A model generated the notes under the pieces. It did no database searches. It saw nothing but the letters and a program-made list of their open reading frames with translations, and was not told the origin of the DNA. Position numbers and translations under genes: made by a program. A DNA stretch of 64,000 nt, taken from the NCBI GenBank assembly GCA_028284185.1, contig JANQSG010000015.1, positions 62,001 through 126,000 on the forward strand. The letters run 5' to 3'. The DNA is from Kangiella sp. (GTDB lineage Bacteria; Pseudomonadota; Gammaproteobacteria; Enterobacterales; Kangiellaceae). Shown one piece after another: positions 52,593 to 63,133 of the stretch (position 1 is the first letter of the stretch; the number at the start of each line of letters is the position of its first letter).

Positions 52593-52621
52593 TAGTTACT
52601 AAAAAATACTACGAGAAGGTA

Positions 52622-55201
52622 TTGGCAATGGATCATAACAACTCTTGGCAAGTGTTAAAGTTTGGTGGCACCAGTGTGTCCTCAAAAATCAATTGGGATA
52701 ATATTGTTGCTATTGTTAAACATAAACTCGCCAAGAACAAAAAGCTTTTTATTGTTCACTCGGCTTTGAGTCAAGTGTCTAATCGGTTGGAAGCCTTGGT
52801 TGCTTTGGCTGAAACGGGCGATAAGGCTGCATATAAGAAGCTTCTGGAGCAAATTGTTCAACAGCATCAGGATTTGGTTGGTGATTTGTCGGTAGATGCA
52901 GAGTTATTAAGTGAAAATTACCAATATCTTCGTGATTTGAGCGATGGTATTTATTTGCTCGGAGAAGCCAGTGATAAAAGTAAAGCCAAAGTAATGGCAC
53001 AAGGCGAGTTATGGGCCACTAAAATTGGTCATGCCTATTTACAGCTACAAGTTTCTGGGCACCAGACATTATGGTTAGAAGCCTCGAAAACACTAAAAGT
53101 TATTGATGAGCAGCAGCAAAGCTATCTTGCAGCTAATTGTGTTTTTGCTCCAGATTCAAAGCTTCAAGAGCAGGTTAGTAGCTATGATCTGGTTATTACT
53201 CAGGGTTTTATTGCGGCTAATAATGAGGGTGACATTTTATTGTTAGGGCGTGGCGGTTCAGATACCTCAGCAGCTTATTTTTCGAGTAAATTGGAAGCAG
53301 AGAATCTGGAGATTTGGACTGATGTTGAAGGTGTTTTTAGCGCCAATCCGCAGCAAGTCGAAAATGCTCGATTGCTGACACATTTGAGTTATCAGGAGCT
53401 GCAGGAAATGGCATCGGCTGGAGCCAAAATCATACATCCAAGAACCATTAAACCATTAAGGCAAAATAATATTCCACTCTATATTCGCTCAACCTTGTCG
53501 CCAGAATTAGCTGGAACCGAGGTTAATCAAGGTCAAAGTACCGTTGGCATGGTTAAGGCGATTAATGCTAAGCGTGGCGTGACCTTAATTTCTATGGAAG
53601 CCATGAATATGTGGCAACAAGCGGGCTTTTTATCGGATTTGTTTACCATTTATAAAAAGCATCAAGTATCAGTGGATCTGGTATCGACCTCAGAAACCAA
53701 TGTCACTGTGACCTTAGATAGCTTAACTCAGACTTTAAATCCAAAACAAATCGGGCAGTTAGTGGCTGATTTGTCTAGAGTTTGTCAGGTTGCAGTGTTT
53801 AATGAGTGCGCTGCAGTTTCTATTGTTGGGCAGAATGTTCGCTCCAGCTTGCATAAAATTGCTCCAGCTTTATCTATTTTTGAAAGTTACAAAGTTTATT
53901 TGATGTCACAATCGGCTTCAGATTTGAATCTTACTTTTGTTGTTGATAATGAGCACTGTGATAAGGTTATTGCTTCGTTACACGAGACTTTAATTAGTAA
54001 TAACCCTAATAGTCAACAATTGGGGCCGACCATTTCCGAGCTAAGAAAACTTCATGCTAGTGAAGAAACAAACTATTGGTGGCAGTCTAAGCTGCCAGCG
54101 ATTCACGATTTAATGCAACAGCAGGATTCCGCTTACTTATATGATTTATCAGTTGTTGCCAATAATGCTCAAGAATTAAAATCAATTAGTGCGGTGGATG
54201 AGGTTTTTTATGCAGTCAAAGCCAATAATAACCTGCAAATTTTAGATACTATTTATAAACAGGGTATTAATTTCGAAGCGGTTTCAGTTGATGAAATTAG
54301 GCTGATAAGAAAGCAGTTCCAACAGAATGATTATCGAATATTTTTCACGCCAAATTTTGCCGCAAAAAAAGAGTATCAAGAAGCTTTATCTTATGAAGTT
54401 ACTCTTTGTTTAGACAGTAGCTATCCTTTGCAGCACTGGCCGGAAGTGTTTGCTGGCAAAGAGATTTTTCTGCGCATCGATCCCAATGTTGGTAAAGGTC
54501 ATCATCAGTTTGTGAAAACTGCAGGTGCTTCATCCAAGTTTGGTATTCCTCAGTCAGAACTGGAGCAATTAATTCCTATACTAGCCAAGCATCAGATCGA
54601 GGTTATAGGGCTGCATGCCCATGCTGGAAGTGGTATTTTAAATAATGACCATTGGGCTGAACATGCGCAATTTTTAGTAACATTAGCGTCTCAATTTAGT
54701 GGTGTTAAGTACCTAAATCTGGGTGGGGGCTTTGGTATTAAAGAAAGGGAGCAACAAACGGCGCTGACCATGAAACTGGTCGATCAGCATTTACAGCAAG
54801 TGAAAAAAGATCACCCTGAATATGAGTTCTGGATCGAGCCTGGTCGTTTTATGGTGGCTAATGCTGGTGTGTTATTGGCTAAAACTACTCAGGTAAAACA
54901 AAAAGATAACTACTATTATGTAGGCCTTAATACTGGTATGAATTCGTTAATGCGCCCAGCACTTTATGGTTCATATCATCCAGTTTTTAACCTTAGTAAG
55001 TTTGAACAGGCTAAGGATAAACTGGCAACCATTGTTGGTCCAATTTGTGAAAGCACCGATAAACTGGCCATAGAAATTCCGTTTCCAGTAACTGAAGAAG
55101 GTGACTTGGTTTTAATCGATAATGCGGGGGCTTATGGCCACGTTATGTCAAATCATTACAATTTACGCACGCCAGCTAAAGAGTTTTGTTTAGAGGTTTG
55201 A
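52622..55201 (+). CDS. Bifunctional aspartate kinase / diaminopimelate decarboxylase
   Basis: N-terminal aspartokinase (VLKFGGTSVSS; GFIAANNEGDILLLGRGGSDTSA) and C-terminal PLP decarboxylase (YAVKANNN; HAHAGSGI; NLGGGFGI; GPICESTDKL). Confidence 0.95.
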   Translation: MAMDHNNSWQVLKFGGTSVSSKINWDNIVAIVKHKLAKNKKLFIVHSALSQVSNRLEALVALAETGDKAAYKKLLEQIVQQHQDLVGDLSVDAELLSENYQYLRDLSDGIYLLGEASDKSKAKVMAQGELWATKIGHAYLQLQVSGHQTLWLEASKTLKVIDEQQQSYLAANCVFAPDSKLQEQVSSYDLVITQGFIAANNEGDILLLGRGGSDTSAAYFSSKLEAENLEIWTDVEGVFSANPQQVENARLLTHLSYQELQEMASAGAKIIHPRTIKPLRQNNIPLYIRSTLSPELAGTEVNQGQSTVGMVKAINAKRGVTLISMEAMNMWQQAGFLSDLFTIYKKHQVSVDLVSTSETNVTVTLDSLTQTLNPKQIGQLVADLSRVCQVAVFNECAAVSIVGQNVRSSLHKIAPALSIFESYKVYLMSQSASDLNLTFVVDNEHCDKVIASLHETLISNNPNSQQLGPTISELRKLHASEETNYWWQSKLPAIHDLMQQQDSAYLYDLSVVANNAQELKSISAVDEVFYAVKANNNLQILDTIYKQGINFEAVSVDEIRLIRKQFQQNDYRIFFTPNFAAKKEYQEALSYEVTLCLDSSYPLQHWPEVFAGKEIFLRIDPNVGKGHHQFVKTAGASSKFGIPQSELEQLIPILAKHQIEVIGLHAHAGSGILNNDHWAEHAQFLVTLASQFSGVKYLNLGGGFGIKEREQQTALTMKLVDQHLQQVKKDHPEYEFWIEPGRFMVANAGVLLAKTTQVKQKDNYYYVGLNTGMNSLMRPALYGSYHPVFNLSKFEQAKDKLATIVGPICESTDKLAIEIPFPVTEEGDLVLIDNAGAYGHVMSNHYNLRTPAKEFCLEV

Positions 55202-55208
55202 GCTCATT

Positions 55209-55592
55209 TTAGTTCAAAAGACGATATTGATATTCAACTTGGGTAGCATCTGTTTGTCCGGTCCACATCAGGCAATGGGTGCTACTGGATTCAATTAAAA
55301 TAGTTTGGCTAATAGAGCGAGTGATTTGTGATTTAACCGGATAGAAACTTTGTTTATCTTGATGATAATGGACATTAAAAGATATGGGTTGACTGGCTTT
55401 AATAGAAAAGTTGAGCACCTGGTCTTTAGTGACATCAAAACAAATTTCACTAATTTCACCGCGATTGGAAATCAGTTGACCCAAATGTTTTATTGAGTCA
55501 TTGGATATTTGCGGCAGGTTTGATTGGCAACCGGCTAACACTAGAAAAGTGCTGATAGTAAAACTATTTAGCTGTTTTTTCATATTAGCCAT
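55209..55592 (-). CDS. Hypothetical lipoprotein
   Basis: Lipobox FLVLAGCQSN; downstream of valS on the same strand. Confidence 0.6.
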   Translation of the reverse strand: MANMKKQLNSFTISTFLVLAGCQSNLPQISNDSIKHLGQLISNRGEISEICFDVTKDQVLNFSIKASQPISFNVHYHQDKQSFYPVKSQITRSISQTILIESSSTHCLMWTGQTDATQVEYQYRLLN

Positions 55593-55596
55593 TTTT

Positions 55597-58371
55597 TTAT
55601 AGTGATTTTAGCTCGCTAATTTGCTGTTGAATTTTGGTTAAAGTACTTTCAACCTCTTCAAGTTTGCTCCGCTCTTTGGCTACCACGGCCTCTGGTGCCT
55701 TATCGGTAAAGTTTGCATTAGACAATTTACCGGAAATACGGCCCTGTTCTTTGCTAAGTTTTTCTATTTCTTTAGTTAATCGTGTGACTTCTTGTTCGAC
55801 ATCAATTAAGCCTGCCATTGGAATAAGGATCTCCATTTTGCCTGCTAAAGCTGTTGCAGACATAGGCGCTTCTTCTCCAGAAGCTAACCACTGGATAGTC
55901 CCCAGTTTGGCTAGCTTACTTAAGAAGTTTTTGTAGTTTTCAAGACGAGCTTTGTCTTGGTCTGAACCGTTTTTGAATAAAGCATTTAAGGGTTTACCTG
56001 AGGCAATATTCATTTCACCACGAATATTACGAATAGCCACAATTACTGTTTGTAACCATGCAATATCATCTTGCGCCTGTTGATCGAGCAGGGCACCACT
56101 CGATGCTGGGAAAGATTCCAGCATAATGCTCTCGCCAGTTTTTCCAACAAGTGGTGCGATTTTCTGCCAGACTTCTTCGGTAATAAATGGCATAAAAGGA
56201 TGCAGTAGGCGTAGTAACTGTTCCAAAACTGTTACTAACGTATGACGAGTGCCACGCTTTTCTGCAACAGAATAATCTTCGCCATAAAGAATCGGCTTTG
56301 ATAGTTCTAAATACCAGTCACAATAGGTATTCCAGGTGAATTCGTATAAGGCGTTAGCAGCAATATCAAAGCGGTATTGTGAAACTGCTGCTTCAAATTC
56401 GGTAATGGTGTTTTGCAACTGACTGATTATCCAACGATCAGCAACACTTAAGATTTTTTCTGTGTCACCAAGACCGGTATCCTGGCCTTCGGTATTCATC
56501 AAAACATAGCGCGCTGCATTCCAAATCTTATTACAGAAATTACGGTAACCTTCAACTCGATTGAGATCGAAATTAATATCACGTGAAGTGGAGGCCATAG
56601 CACAGAAAGTAAAGCGCATAGCGTCAGTTCCGTAGGCTGCAATACCTTCAGGAAATTGTTTGCGAGTGCGTTTTGCAATCTTATCGGCTGCCTGCGGATT
56701 CATCATGCCATAGGTGCGTTTGGTCACTAGATCTTCAAGTTCAATACCATCAATCAGATCAATTGGATCTAAAACATTACCTTTGGACTTGGACATTTTC
56801 TGGCCTTGCTCATCACGGATTAAGCCAGTGATATAGATCTCTTTAAACGGCACTTTACCGGTGAATTTCAAACCCATCATAATCATTCTGGCAACCCAGA
56901 AGAAAATAATATCGAAGCCAGTGACTAACACATTAGTCGGTAAAAAAGTTTCTAAATCAGGCTTTTCTTCAGGCCAGCCTAAGGTGGCAAATGGCCAAAG
57001 GGCAGAGGAGAACCAGGTATCAAGTACATCTTGATCACGTTTTAATTCGATATCACCAAGATTATACTTTTCCCGAACTTCTTCTTCATTGCGACCCACA
57101 TAAACCTTGCCTTCATTATCATACCAGGCTGGAATTTGATGCCCCCACCATAGTTGGCGCGAAATACACCAATCCTGAATATTTTCCATCCAGTGATAAT
57201 AGGTATTTGACCAGTTTTCGGGCACAAATTTAATATCACCGTTTTTGACCGCTTTTAATGCTGGCTCGGCCAACGGAGCAATCTTCACATACCACTGATC
57301 AGTCAAATAAGGTTCAATGACTACACCAGAGCGATCGCCTCGGGGAACCTTTAGCTTATGAGGATCAATTTTTTCTAATAACCCCAACGCCTCGAAATCT
57401 TCAATGATTTTCTGGCGTGCAGCATAGCGCTCCATACCCTGATAGACTTCAGGCGCGTTGCCATTAATATGGGCCGTTTCCGTTAAAATATTAATCATGG
57501 GCAAATTATGACGTTGCCCCATTTCATAATCATTAAAGTCGTGAGCAGGGGTAATTTTTACACAACCAGAACCAAAATCCTTTTCCACATAATCGTCGGC
57601 AATGATCGGAATTTCACGATCGGTTAACGGCAGCTTGATCGTTTTGCCAATTAAATGTTGATAGCGCTCATCGTCTGGATGAACTGCCACTGCAGTATCG
57701 CCCAACATGGTTTCCGGACGAGTAGTGGCAACGATTAAATGGTCTGAACCATCGGCCAGTGGATAACGTAGATGCCAAAGATGACCATTCTCTTCTTCTG
57801 ATTCAACTTCCAGATCGGAAACGGCGGTCAGCAGCTTCGGATCCCAATTAACTAAACGCTGACCCCGATAAATCAAACCTTCTTCGTACAGTTGCACGAA
57901 TACTTCCAATACTGCATTGGACAAGTCTTGGTCCATGGTGAAAGCTTCGCGCTGCCAGTCGCAAGAGTCACCCAAACGACGCATTTGATGGCTAATGGTG
58001 CCGCCGGATTCTTCTTTCCATTGCCAGACTTTATCAATAAATTTTTCACGGCCTAGATCGTGGCGACTGATATTATCGGCTGCTAACAAACGCTCAACCA
58101 CCATTTGGGTGGCGATCCCCGCATGATCGGTACCGGGTTGCCATAAAGTATTGTCACCTTTCATCCGGTGATAGCGAGTCAGCGCATCCATAATAGTGTG
58201 CTGGAAAGCATGCCCCATATGCAAACTACCTGTCACATTGGGCGGTGGGATCATGATGCAGTAGCTATCCTGGCCTACTTCATTGGTGGCATTAGCAGAA
58301 AAGTATTGGTTATTTTCCCATTGTTGATACAACTTTTGCTCAATGCTTTGGGGATCGTAAGCTTTATCCAT
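55597..58371 (-). CDS. valS: Valyl-tRNA synthetase
   Basis: [26 protein letters not shown]-terminal coiled coil. Confidence 0.98.
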   Translation of the reverse strand: MDKAYDPQSIEQKLYQQWENNQYFSANATNEVGQDSYCIMIPPPNVTGSLHMGHAFQHTIMDALTRYHRMKGDNTLWQPGTDHAGIATQMVVERLLAADNISRHDLGREKFIDKVWQWKEESGGTISHQMRRLGDSCDWQREAFTMDQDLSNAVLEVFVQLYEEGLIYRGQRLVNWDPKLLTAVSDLEVESEEENGHLWHLRYPLADGSDHLIVATTRPETMLGDTAVAVHPDDERYQHLIGKTIKLPLTDREIPIIADDYVEKDFGSGCVKITPAHDFNDYEMGQRHNLPMINILTETAHINGNAPEVYQGMERYAARQKIIEDFEALGLLEKIDPHKLKVPRGDRSGVVIEPYLTDQWYVKIAPLAEPALKAVKNGDIKFVPENWSNTYYHWMENIQDWCISRQLWWGHQIPAWYDNEGKVYVGRNEEEVREKYNLGDIELKRDQDVLDTWFSSALWPFATLGWPEEKPDLETFLPTNVLVTGFDIIFFWVARMIMMGLKFTGKVPFKEIYITGLIRDEQGQKMSKSKGNVLDPIDLIDGIELEDLVTKRTYGMMNPQAADKIAKRTRKQFPEGIAAYGTDAMRFTFCAMASTSRDINFDLNRVEGYRNFCNKIWNAARYVLMNTEGQDTGLGDTEKILSVADRWIISQLQNTITEFEAAVSQYRFDIAANALYEFTWNTYCDWYLELSKPILYGEDYSVAEKRGTRHTLVTVLEQLLRLLHPFMPFITEEVWQKIAPLVGKTGESIMLESFPASSGALLDQQAQDDIAWLQTVIVAIRNIRGEMNIASGKPLNALFKNGSDQDKARLENYKNFLSKLAKLGTIQWLASGEEAPMSATALAGKMEILIPMAGLIDVEQEVTRLTKEIEKLSKEQGRISGKLSNANFTDKAPEAVVAKERSKLEEVESTLTKIQQQISELKSL

Positions 58372-58426
58372 TGTTAGAGTTCTAATTTATGGCGTAAAAC
58401 CTTGAATTATAGCGTTTGTGGGCGAT

Positions 58427-59335
58427 TTATCCATTACTTTTAAAGCTCTTACGGGCTTCTCTTTCCTCTATAAGCATTTCGTCAATAGTTTCTTGATAAA
58501 GCTCAAACATACGCTTGGGCATGAATAGTTTGTAGAGTTTCTCAGCTTTTGAATATTGAGCAGAAGAGACCATTTCGCTAACGCTATTGTATTCGTATTG
58601 AGTGCGGTTAATTTTTATATAAGGTTTACTCATTTTTTCGCGAATAAACAGTTTGATTTCTTCATCGCTGGCATCTGGTGATATCTTATCAAGGGAGTTG
58701 GCTTTTTTAGAGTTTCCAGAGGGAGCATTAAAGATTTGTGGTCTTTTTAAGTCAAAGAAAAGCTTAATTGCTATTAGTAAAAAAGCAACCGCGGAGGAGT
58801 TCTCTAAAACAAGAGCAATTAAACCACCAGCAATGATCGAAAGGTGAAGAATAACGATTCTTTGATAAGGCCTAGTCATTTCTTCGCCCATGCCAGTAAT
58901 CAATTTGTTTTTATAGGCTGAAACATAATCGACTAAATGACCAACAAAAAGCCCGGCAAAAGCTATTAATAACCATTTATCCTGGAGCAACTCAAAGCTG
59001 CTGCTTAGTAGATTGTTTTGGTCGCTAATATCAAGATTTTCACCAAAAAGGGCAAATACGAAAGTACCGTGACCGTAAGTAAAAAAACCGTAGTGAAAAC
59101 AGAAAAAAGCGGATAAGAATAAGCCACCAATCATGAAAATAGGGGCATTATCAGGTCGGATTAATAATCTTAAAATAACAAATATGCCAATGATGACATT
59201 CTCCAGCCAGTACAAAAACACTAGATCAAAAGCTGACCAACCAAAAAGCAATATACCAATTAGAGGTATTATATTGGTTAGTGCGATGGCAACTTTGCCA
59301 AGACTGTTTTGATTATCAAAGCCAAATTTCAACAT
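58427..59335 (-). CDS. DUF6498-like membrane protein
   Basis: Several TMs including FLYWLENVIIGIFVILRLL; cytosolic C-terminal extension. Confidence 0.6.
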   Translation of the reverse strand: MLKFGFDNQNSLGKVAIALTNIIPLIGILLFGWSAFDLVFLYWLENVIIGIFVILRLLIRPDNAPIFMIGGLFLSAFFCFHYGFFTYGHGTFVFALFGENLDISDQNNLLSSSFELLQDKWLLIAFAGLFVGHLVDYVSAYKNKLITGMGEEMTRPYQRIVILHLSIIAGGLIALVLENSSAVAFLLIAIKLFFDLKRPQIFNAPSGNSKKANSLDKISPDASDEEIKLFIREKMSKPYIKINRTQYEYNSVSEMVSSAQYSKAEKLYKLFMPKRMFELYQETIDEMLIEEREARKSFKSNG

Positions 59336-59347
59336 ATTAGATATAAT

Positions 59348-59887
59348 TTATTTTTGACAAATATAAATAAAGGCTGGCGGCGCATTCCGTAACACAAATT
59401 TCAGCTTGTTATGGCTGAAATACTGATAAATGAATTTGCGGTCTTTCAGAATGTATTGATACTGAATAAATAAACCGCCTGGCTTCAAGGTTTTATGAAT
59501 AGCGGTTATTAATTCTTGCTTCATGGAGTTTTTGAAAAGAGCAAGTGGCAAACAGGATACTACCGCGTCCACCGAGTCTGGAGCAAAGTCATTTTTGATT
59601 TCAAGTGCAGAACGTTCAAGAATTTTCAGGCGCTGGTCAGCAAAGTTATTTTTTAATAACTTGACAAATGTGTCATTAATTTCATAACAACTGAGTTTAG
59701 CATCTTGCGGCAAGTGATTTAATAAGCTTTTAGTAACAGCACCATTACCAGCACCCAGTTCAACCAGAACTTTTGTATCGATTGGCAACAGACGGCTGAT
59801 CTTATCGGCTAAAAAGCGTGAGCTTGGGAAAAAGGTACCAGTGCTTTTTAAATTGCTAATGGCATTTTTAGTAAAGACTCTGCTCAT
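59348..59887 (-). CDS. Class I SAM-dependent methyltransferase (phospholipid N-methyltransferase-like)
   Basis: TGTFFPSSRFLADKI; VLVELGAGNGAVTKSLL. Confidence 0.8.
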   Translation of the reverse strand: MSRVFTKNAISNLKSTGTFFPSSRFLADKISRLLPIDTKVLVELGAGNGAVTKSLLNHLPQDAKLSCYEINDTFVKLLKNNFADQRLKILERSALEIKNDFAPDSVDAVVSCLPLALFKNSMKQELITAIHKTLKPGGLFIQYQYILKDRKFIYQYFSHNKLKFVLRNAPPAFIYICQK

Positions 59888-59928
59888 GCAGGAGTTTCCT
59901 TATTATTGTTATTTATCAAGTAAGCACA

Positions 59929-60357
59929 TTAATGTTTATAGTGCTGCAAAGGGTAACCGTGGCTACGATAAAACTTATAGCGTTCCCGTGCCTTGATTTT
60001 GGCTTCTTCTTGATTGGGAACTAGCTCAAAGCAATGCAAAAAATAACTAAAAAAACTTTGTACCTCCGCGCTAAGATTGATTAAACAGTCGTGTTGATTA
60101 TCAGGAGGCTCCTGATAACCAATTTGTACAGGAGGTGCTTTATTAGGACCTTCACCGACCAGATTGTGTGGAATAAAATCATCCAGCTCCTGAGTCCATA
60201 ACCATTCATCAATGGCTTCGGCCTGTTCTTTCGATTCAGCGTGAACATAGATTTTTTTGGACTGACGATAAAGATTTTGCACCTGTTGGCCTATCAACTG
60301 CAGATAGGCTTTCTCATCAGCTTGCGATTCCAGAATATGAAACTCGATACTGGTCAT
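59929..60357 (-). CDS. holC: DNA polymerase III chi subunit
   Basis: FHILE...YVHAESKEQAEAIDEWLWTQELDDFIPHNLVGEGP; next to pepA. Confidence 0.92.
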   Translation of the reverse strand: MTSIEFHILESQADEKAYLQLIGQQVQNLYRQSKKIYVHAESKEQAEAIDEWLWTQELDDFIPHNLVGEGPNKAPPVQIGYQEPPDNQHDCLINLSAEVQSFFSYFLHCFELVPNQEEAKIKARERYKFYRSHGYPLQHYKH

Positions 60358-60361
60358 AAGG

Positions 60362-61858
60362 TTATGATTTATTAACGCGGTTTAATACGATTTGGCTTAA
60401 TAGTGGAACCGGACGACCAGTTGCACCTTTCTTAGAACCACTACGCCATGCGGTTCCGGCAATATCCAAGTGAGCCCAGCGATACTTTTTAGTAAACTTA
60501 GATAAGAAACAGGCAGCGGTAATGGTACCTGCCGGACGTCCCCCCAGGTTACTGAAATCCGCAAAGTTAGATTTCAATTGATCATGGTACTCATCCCAAA
60601 TGGGTAAACGCCATACCCGATCATGGGCCATATCGCTGGCATTTTCGATTTCATGTGCCAACGGATTGTTATTGCTCATTAAGCCACTAGCCTGATGTCC
60701 CAGGGCGATAATAACCGCACCGGTTAGTGTGGCGATATCGATCACAATTTCCGGATTGTATTTTTCAACATAAGTAAGGGCATCACATAAAACCAAACGG
60801 CCCTCGGCATCGGTATTTAAAATCTCAACGGTTTGCCCGGAAAGAGTTGTTACCACATCGCCAGGTCGCGTAGCGTTGCTGGCTGGCATATTTTCAGCTG
60901 CCGCCACAAAACCCACCACATTAATGGGTAATTCCATTTCAGCTACAGCCTTCATCAAACCAAAGACCGAGGCAGCACCGCCCATATCGAACTTCATCTC
61001 GTCCATAGCGGCACCAGGCTTAAGAGAAATACCACCAGTATCGAAAGTAATGCCTTTACCCACAAACACCAGTGGTTTTTCATCTTTAGCTCCCGCCATA
61101 TATTCCATCGCAATCATTTTCCCTGGTTGTTCGGAACCTTGTGCCACTGAGACAAAAGCGCCAGCCCCCATTTCTTTTAGCTCAGACTCATCCAGCACAT
61201 CGACACTAAAATGTTCGTATTGCTCAGCCAAAGCTTCGGCTTGCTCAGCGAGATAAGTTGGATGACAAATATTGCCTGGCAAATTTGCTAAGTCTTTAGT
61301 CAGACCTTGACCTTTACTTATCGCCTCTGCCTGCTTAATGGCTACCTCAGATTGTGGCAAGTCAGCGCGTGAGTCGATTAAAAAGGTTAGTTTGCGCAAA
61401 GGACGGCGGCTTTCGGATTTTTTACTTTTCAGCTGGTCAAAGCGATACAAGGTATCGTTAGCAGCTTCAATTCCAAAGCGAATTTTCCAATACAGATCCT
61501 GGCTTTTAATATTCAGATTATTTAAGCAGCTCATGGCGTCAGTAGTGCCTGTTTCATCTAAAATAGCTATGACTTTTTTAGAGACTTTTTGATAATTGCT
61601 AACGCTAAATTCACGTTCTTTACCGCAACCGACCAGTAAAATCCGATCACAGTTGGTATTGGGAACAGAATGTAATAACAGGGTTTGGCCTAATTTTCCT
61701 TCCATATCACCTCGGCGCAAAATGCCGCTTAAATGTCCATCGCTAAGCTCATCGACCAACTGAGCTTGTGGAGAAAGTTTGCGAGAGGCAAAGACCCCCA
61801 GGATCAGACAACCTGTTTTTTGTTTTTCTGCGCTGCCGCTTTTAACAAAGAATTCCAT
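60362..61858 (-). CDS. pepA: Leucyl aminopeptidase (cytosol aminopeptidase)
   Basis: VGKGITFDTGGISLKP; NTDAEGRLVLCDALTY. Confidence 0.97.
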   Translation of the reverse strand: MEFFVKSGSAEKQKTGCLILGVFASRKLSPQAQLVDELSDGHLSGILRRGDMEGKLGQTLLLHSVPNTNCDRILLVGCGKEREFSVSNYQKVSKKVIAILDETGTTDAMSCLNNLNIKSQDLYWKIRFGIEAANDTLYRFDQLKSKKSESRRPLRKLTFLIDSRADLPQSEVAIKQAEAISKGQGLTKDLANLPGNICHPTYLAEQAEALAEQYEHFSVDVLDESELKEMGAGAFVSVAQGSEQPGKMIAMEYMAGAKDEKPLVFVGKGITFDTGGISLKPGAAMDEMKFDMGGAASVFGLMKAVAEMELPINVVGFVAAAENMPASNATRPGDVVTTLSGQTVEILNTDAEGRLVLCDALTYVEKYNPEIVIDIATLTGAVIIALGHQASGLMSNNNPLAHEIENASDMAHDRVWRLPIWDEYHDQLKSNFADFSNLGGRPAGTITAACFLSKFTKKYRWAHLDIAGTAWRSGSKKGATGRPVPLLSQIVLNRVNKS

Positions 61859-61994
61859 ACTACACCTGCAAATTACTGATTTTTAGTTATAATGCTCGAA
61901 AGTTGGATTAGTTTAACCGAAATTGGGATTTATGCCAGTTTCAATTGTCTGAATAAAAGATATTAAGAAAACCTAAACCATCAGGACTTAACAT

Positions 61995-63128
61995 TTGATC
62001 ATTAGTCGTTACCTCAATCGGGAAGTTTTTACCAGTACCAGTGCCATTTTGGGGGTTTTGTTCGCTATATTTATCAGTCAGAGGGTGGTGAAATACCTCG
62101 GACAAGCAGCTAATGGTGATATTTCCGGTGTTATGGTCTGGCAAATGGTAGGGTTGTTTTCACCAGTACTGGTTGGTTTTTTATTGCCGCTGGCTTTTTT
62201 CTTAGGTTGCCTGTTGGCTTTTAGTCGCCTTTATGTAGATAGTGAAATGGCGGTACTGCGCTCTTCTGGCGTGAGTGAATATCAGTTGATCAAAATGCTA
62301 TTACCAATTGCCATAATAGTGGCCTTAATTGGCGGCGCGGTTACTTTATGGATCTCACCCTGGGCTAATGAAATCACCTATCAACTCAGGGATGAACAAG
62401 CTAGCAAATTAGAGCTAAGCATGTTATCACCAGGTCGCTTCCAAACCTTCCAGCAAGGCAATGGAGTGGTTTATGTAGATGAAGCTGGAGAAGGCGCTGC
62501 CTCTGATAGTCAATTAGGGAATTTTTTCTTAGCGGAAATTGATGTTGAAGAAGGTGAGAAAAGTCGTTTAGTCGCTGCTAAAAGTGCTGAGCGTTTTTAT
62601 GATGAGGTTCAAGATAAAAATTTCCTGCAATTGAATGATGGTTTTGTTTATGAACTGGATGAAAATAATCAGATTCGCAAAATTACTGAGTTCAAGCATT
62701 ATTATGCGCGGTTGGAGGCTGAACAAAGCTTTGTTTCACGCCGTAAAATTTCTGCAACGCCAACCCATAAACTTTGGCAGGCCCGTGATAATTTAAGTTG
62801 GGCGGAATTACACTGGCGCTTAGCGGTGCCTTTGTCGGTACCATTTTTATTATTGTTAGCGGTACCACTAAGTCGAGTCAGGCCACGTGAGGGGAAGTTC
62901 GCCAAAATTCTACCTGCACTTTTGATTTATATTGGCTATGTGATTTTTATTGTGGTGTTTAGGCGCTGGATCGAAGATGAAAAACTGCCTGGCTGGATTG
63001 GTTATATCCCGATTTATCTGGTTATGGCTTTTTTGGCGGTGAGACTTTTATATTTACATAGTCGTGCTAATACTCATAACAATAAAAAAGCAGCAACAGA
63101 AACTGCTAACGATAATAAAAGCGGGTAA
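61995..63128 (+). CDS. lptF: LPS export ABC transporter permease LptF
   Basis: IISRYLNREVFTSTSAILGVL; divergent from pepA. TTG start. Confidence 0.95.
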   Translation: MIISRYLNREVFTSTSAILGVLFAIFISQRVVKYLGQAANGDISGVMVWQMVGLFSPVLVGFLLPLAFFLGCLLAFSRLYVDSEMAVLRSSGVSEYQLIKMLLPIAIIVALIGGAVTLWISPWANEITYQLRDEQASKLELSMLSPGRFQTFQQGNGVVYVDEAGEGAASDSQLGNFFLAEIDVEEGEKSRLVAAKSAERFYDEVQDKNFLQLNDGFVYELDENNQIRKITEFKHYYARLEAEQSFVSRRKISATPTHKLWQARDNLSWAELHWRLAVPLSVPFLLLLAVPLSRVRPREGKFAKILPALLIYIGYVIFIVVFRRWIEDEKLPGWIGYIPIYLVMAFLAVRLLYLHSRANTHNNKKAATETANDNKSG

Positions 63129-63133
63129 TCATC

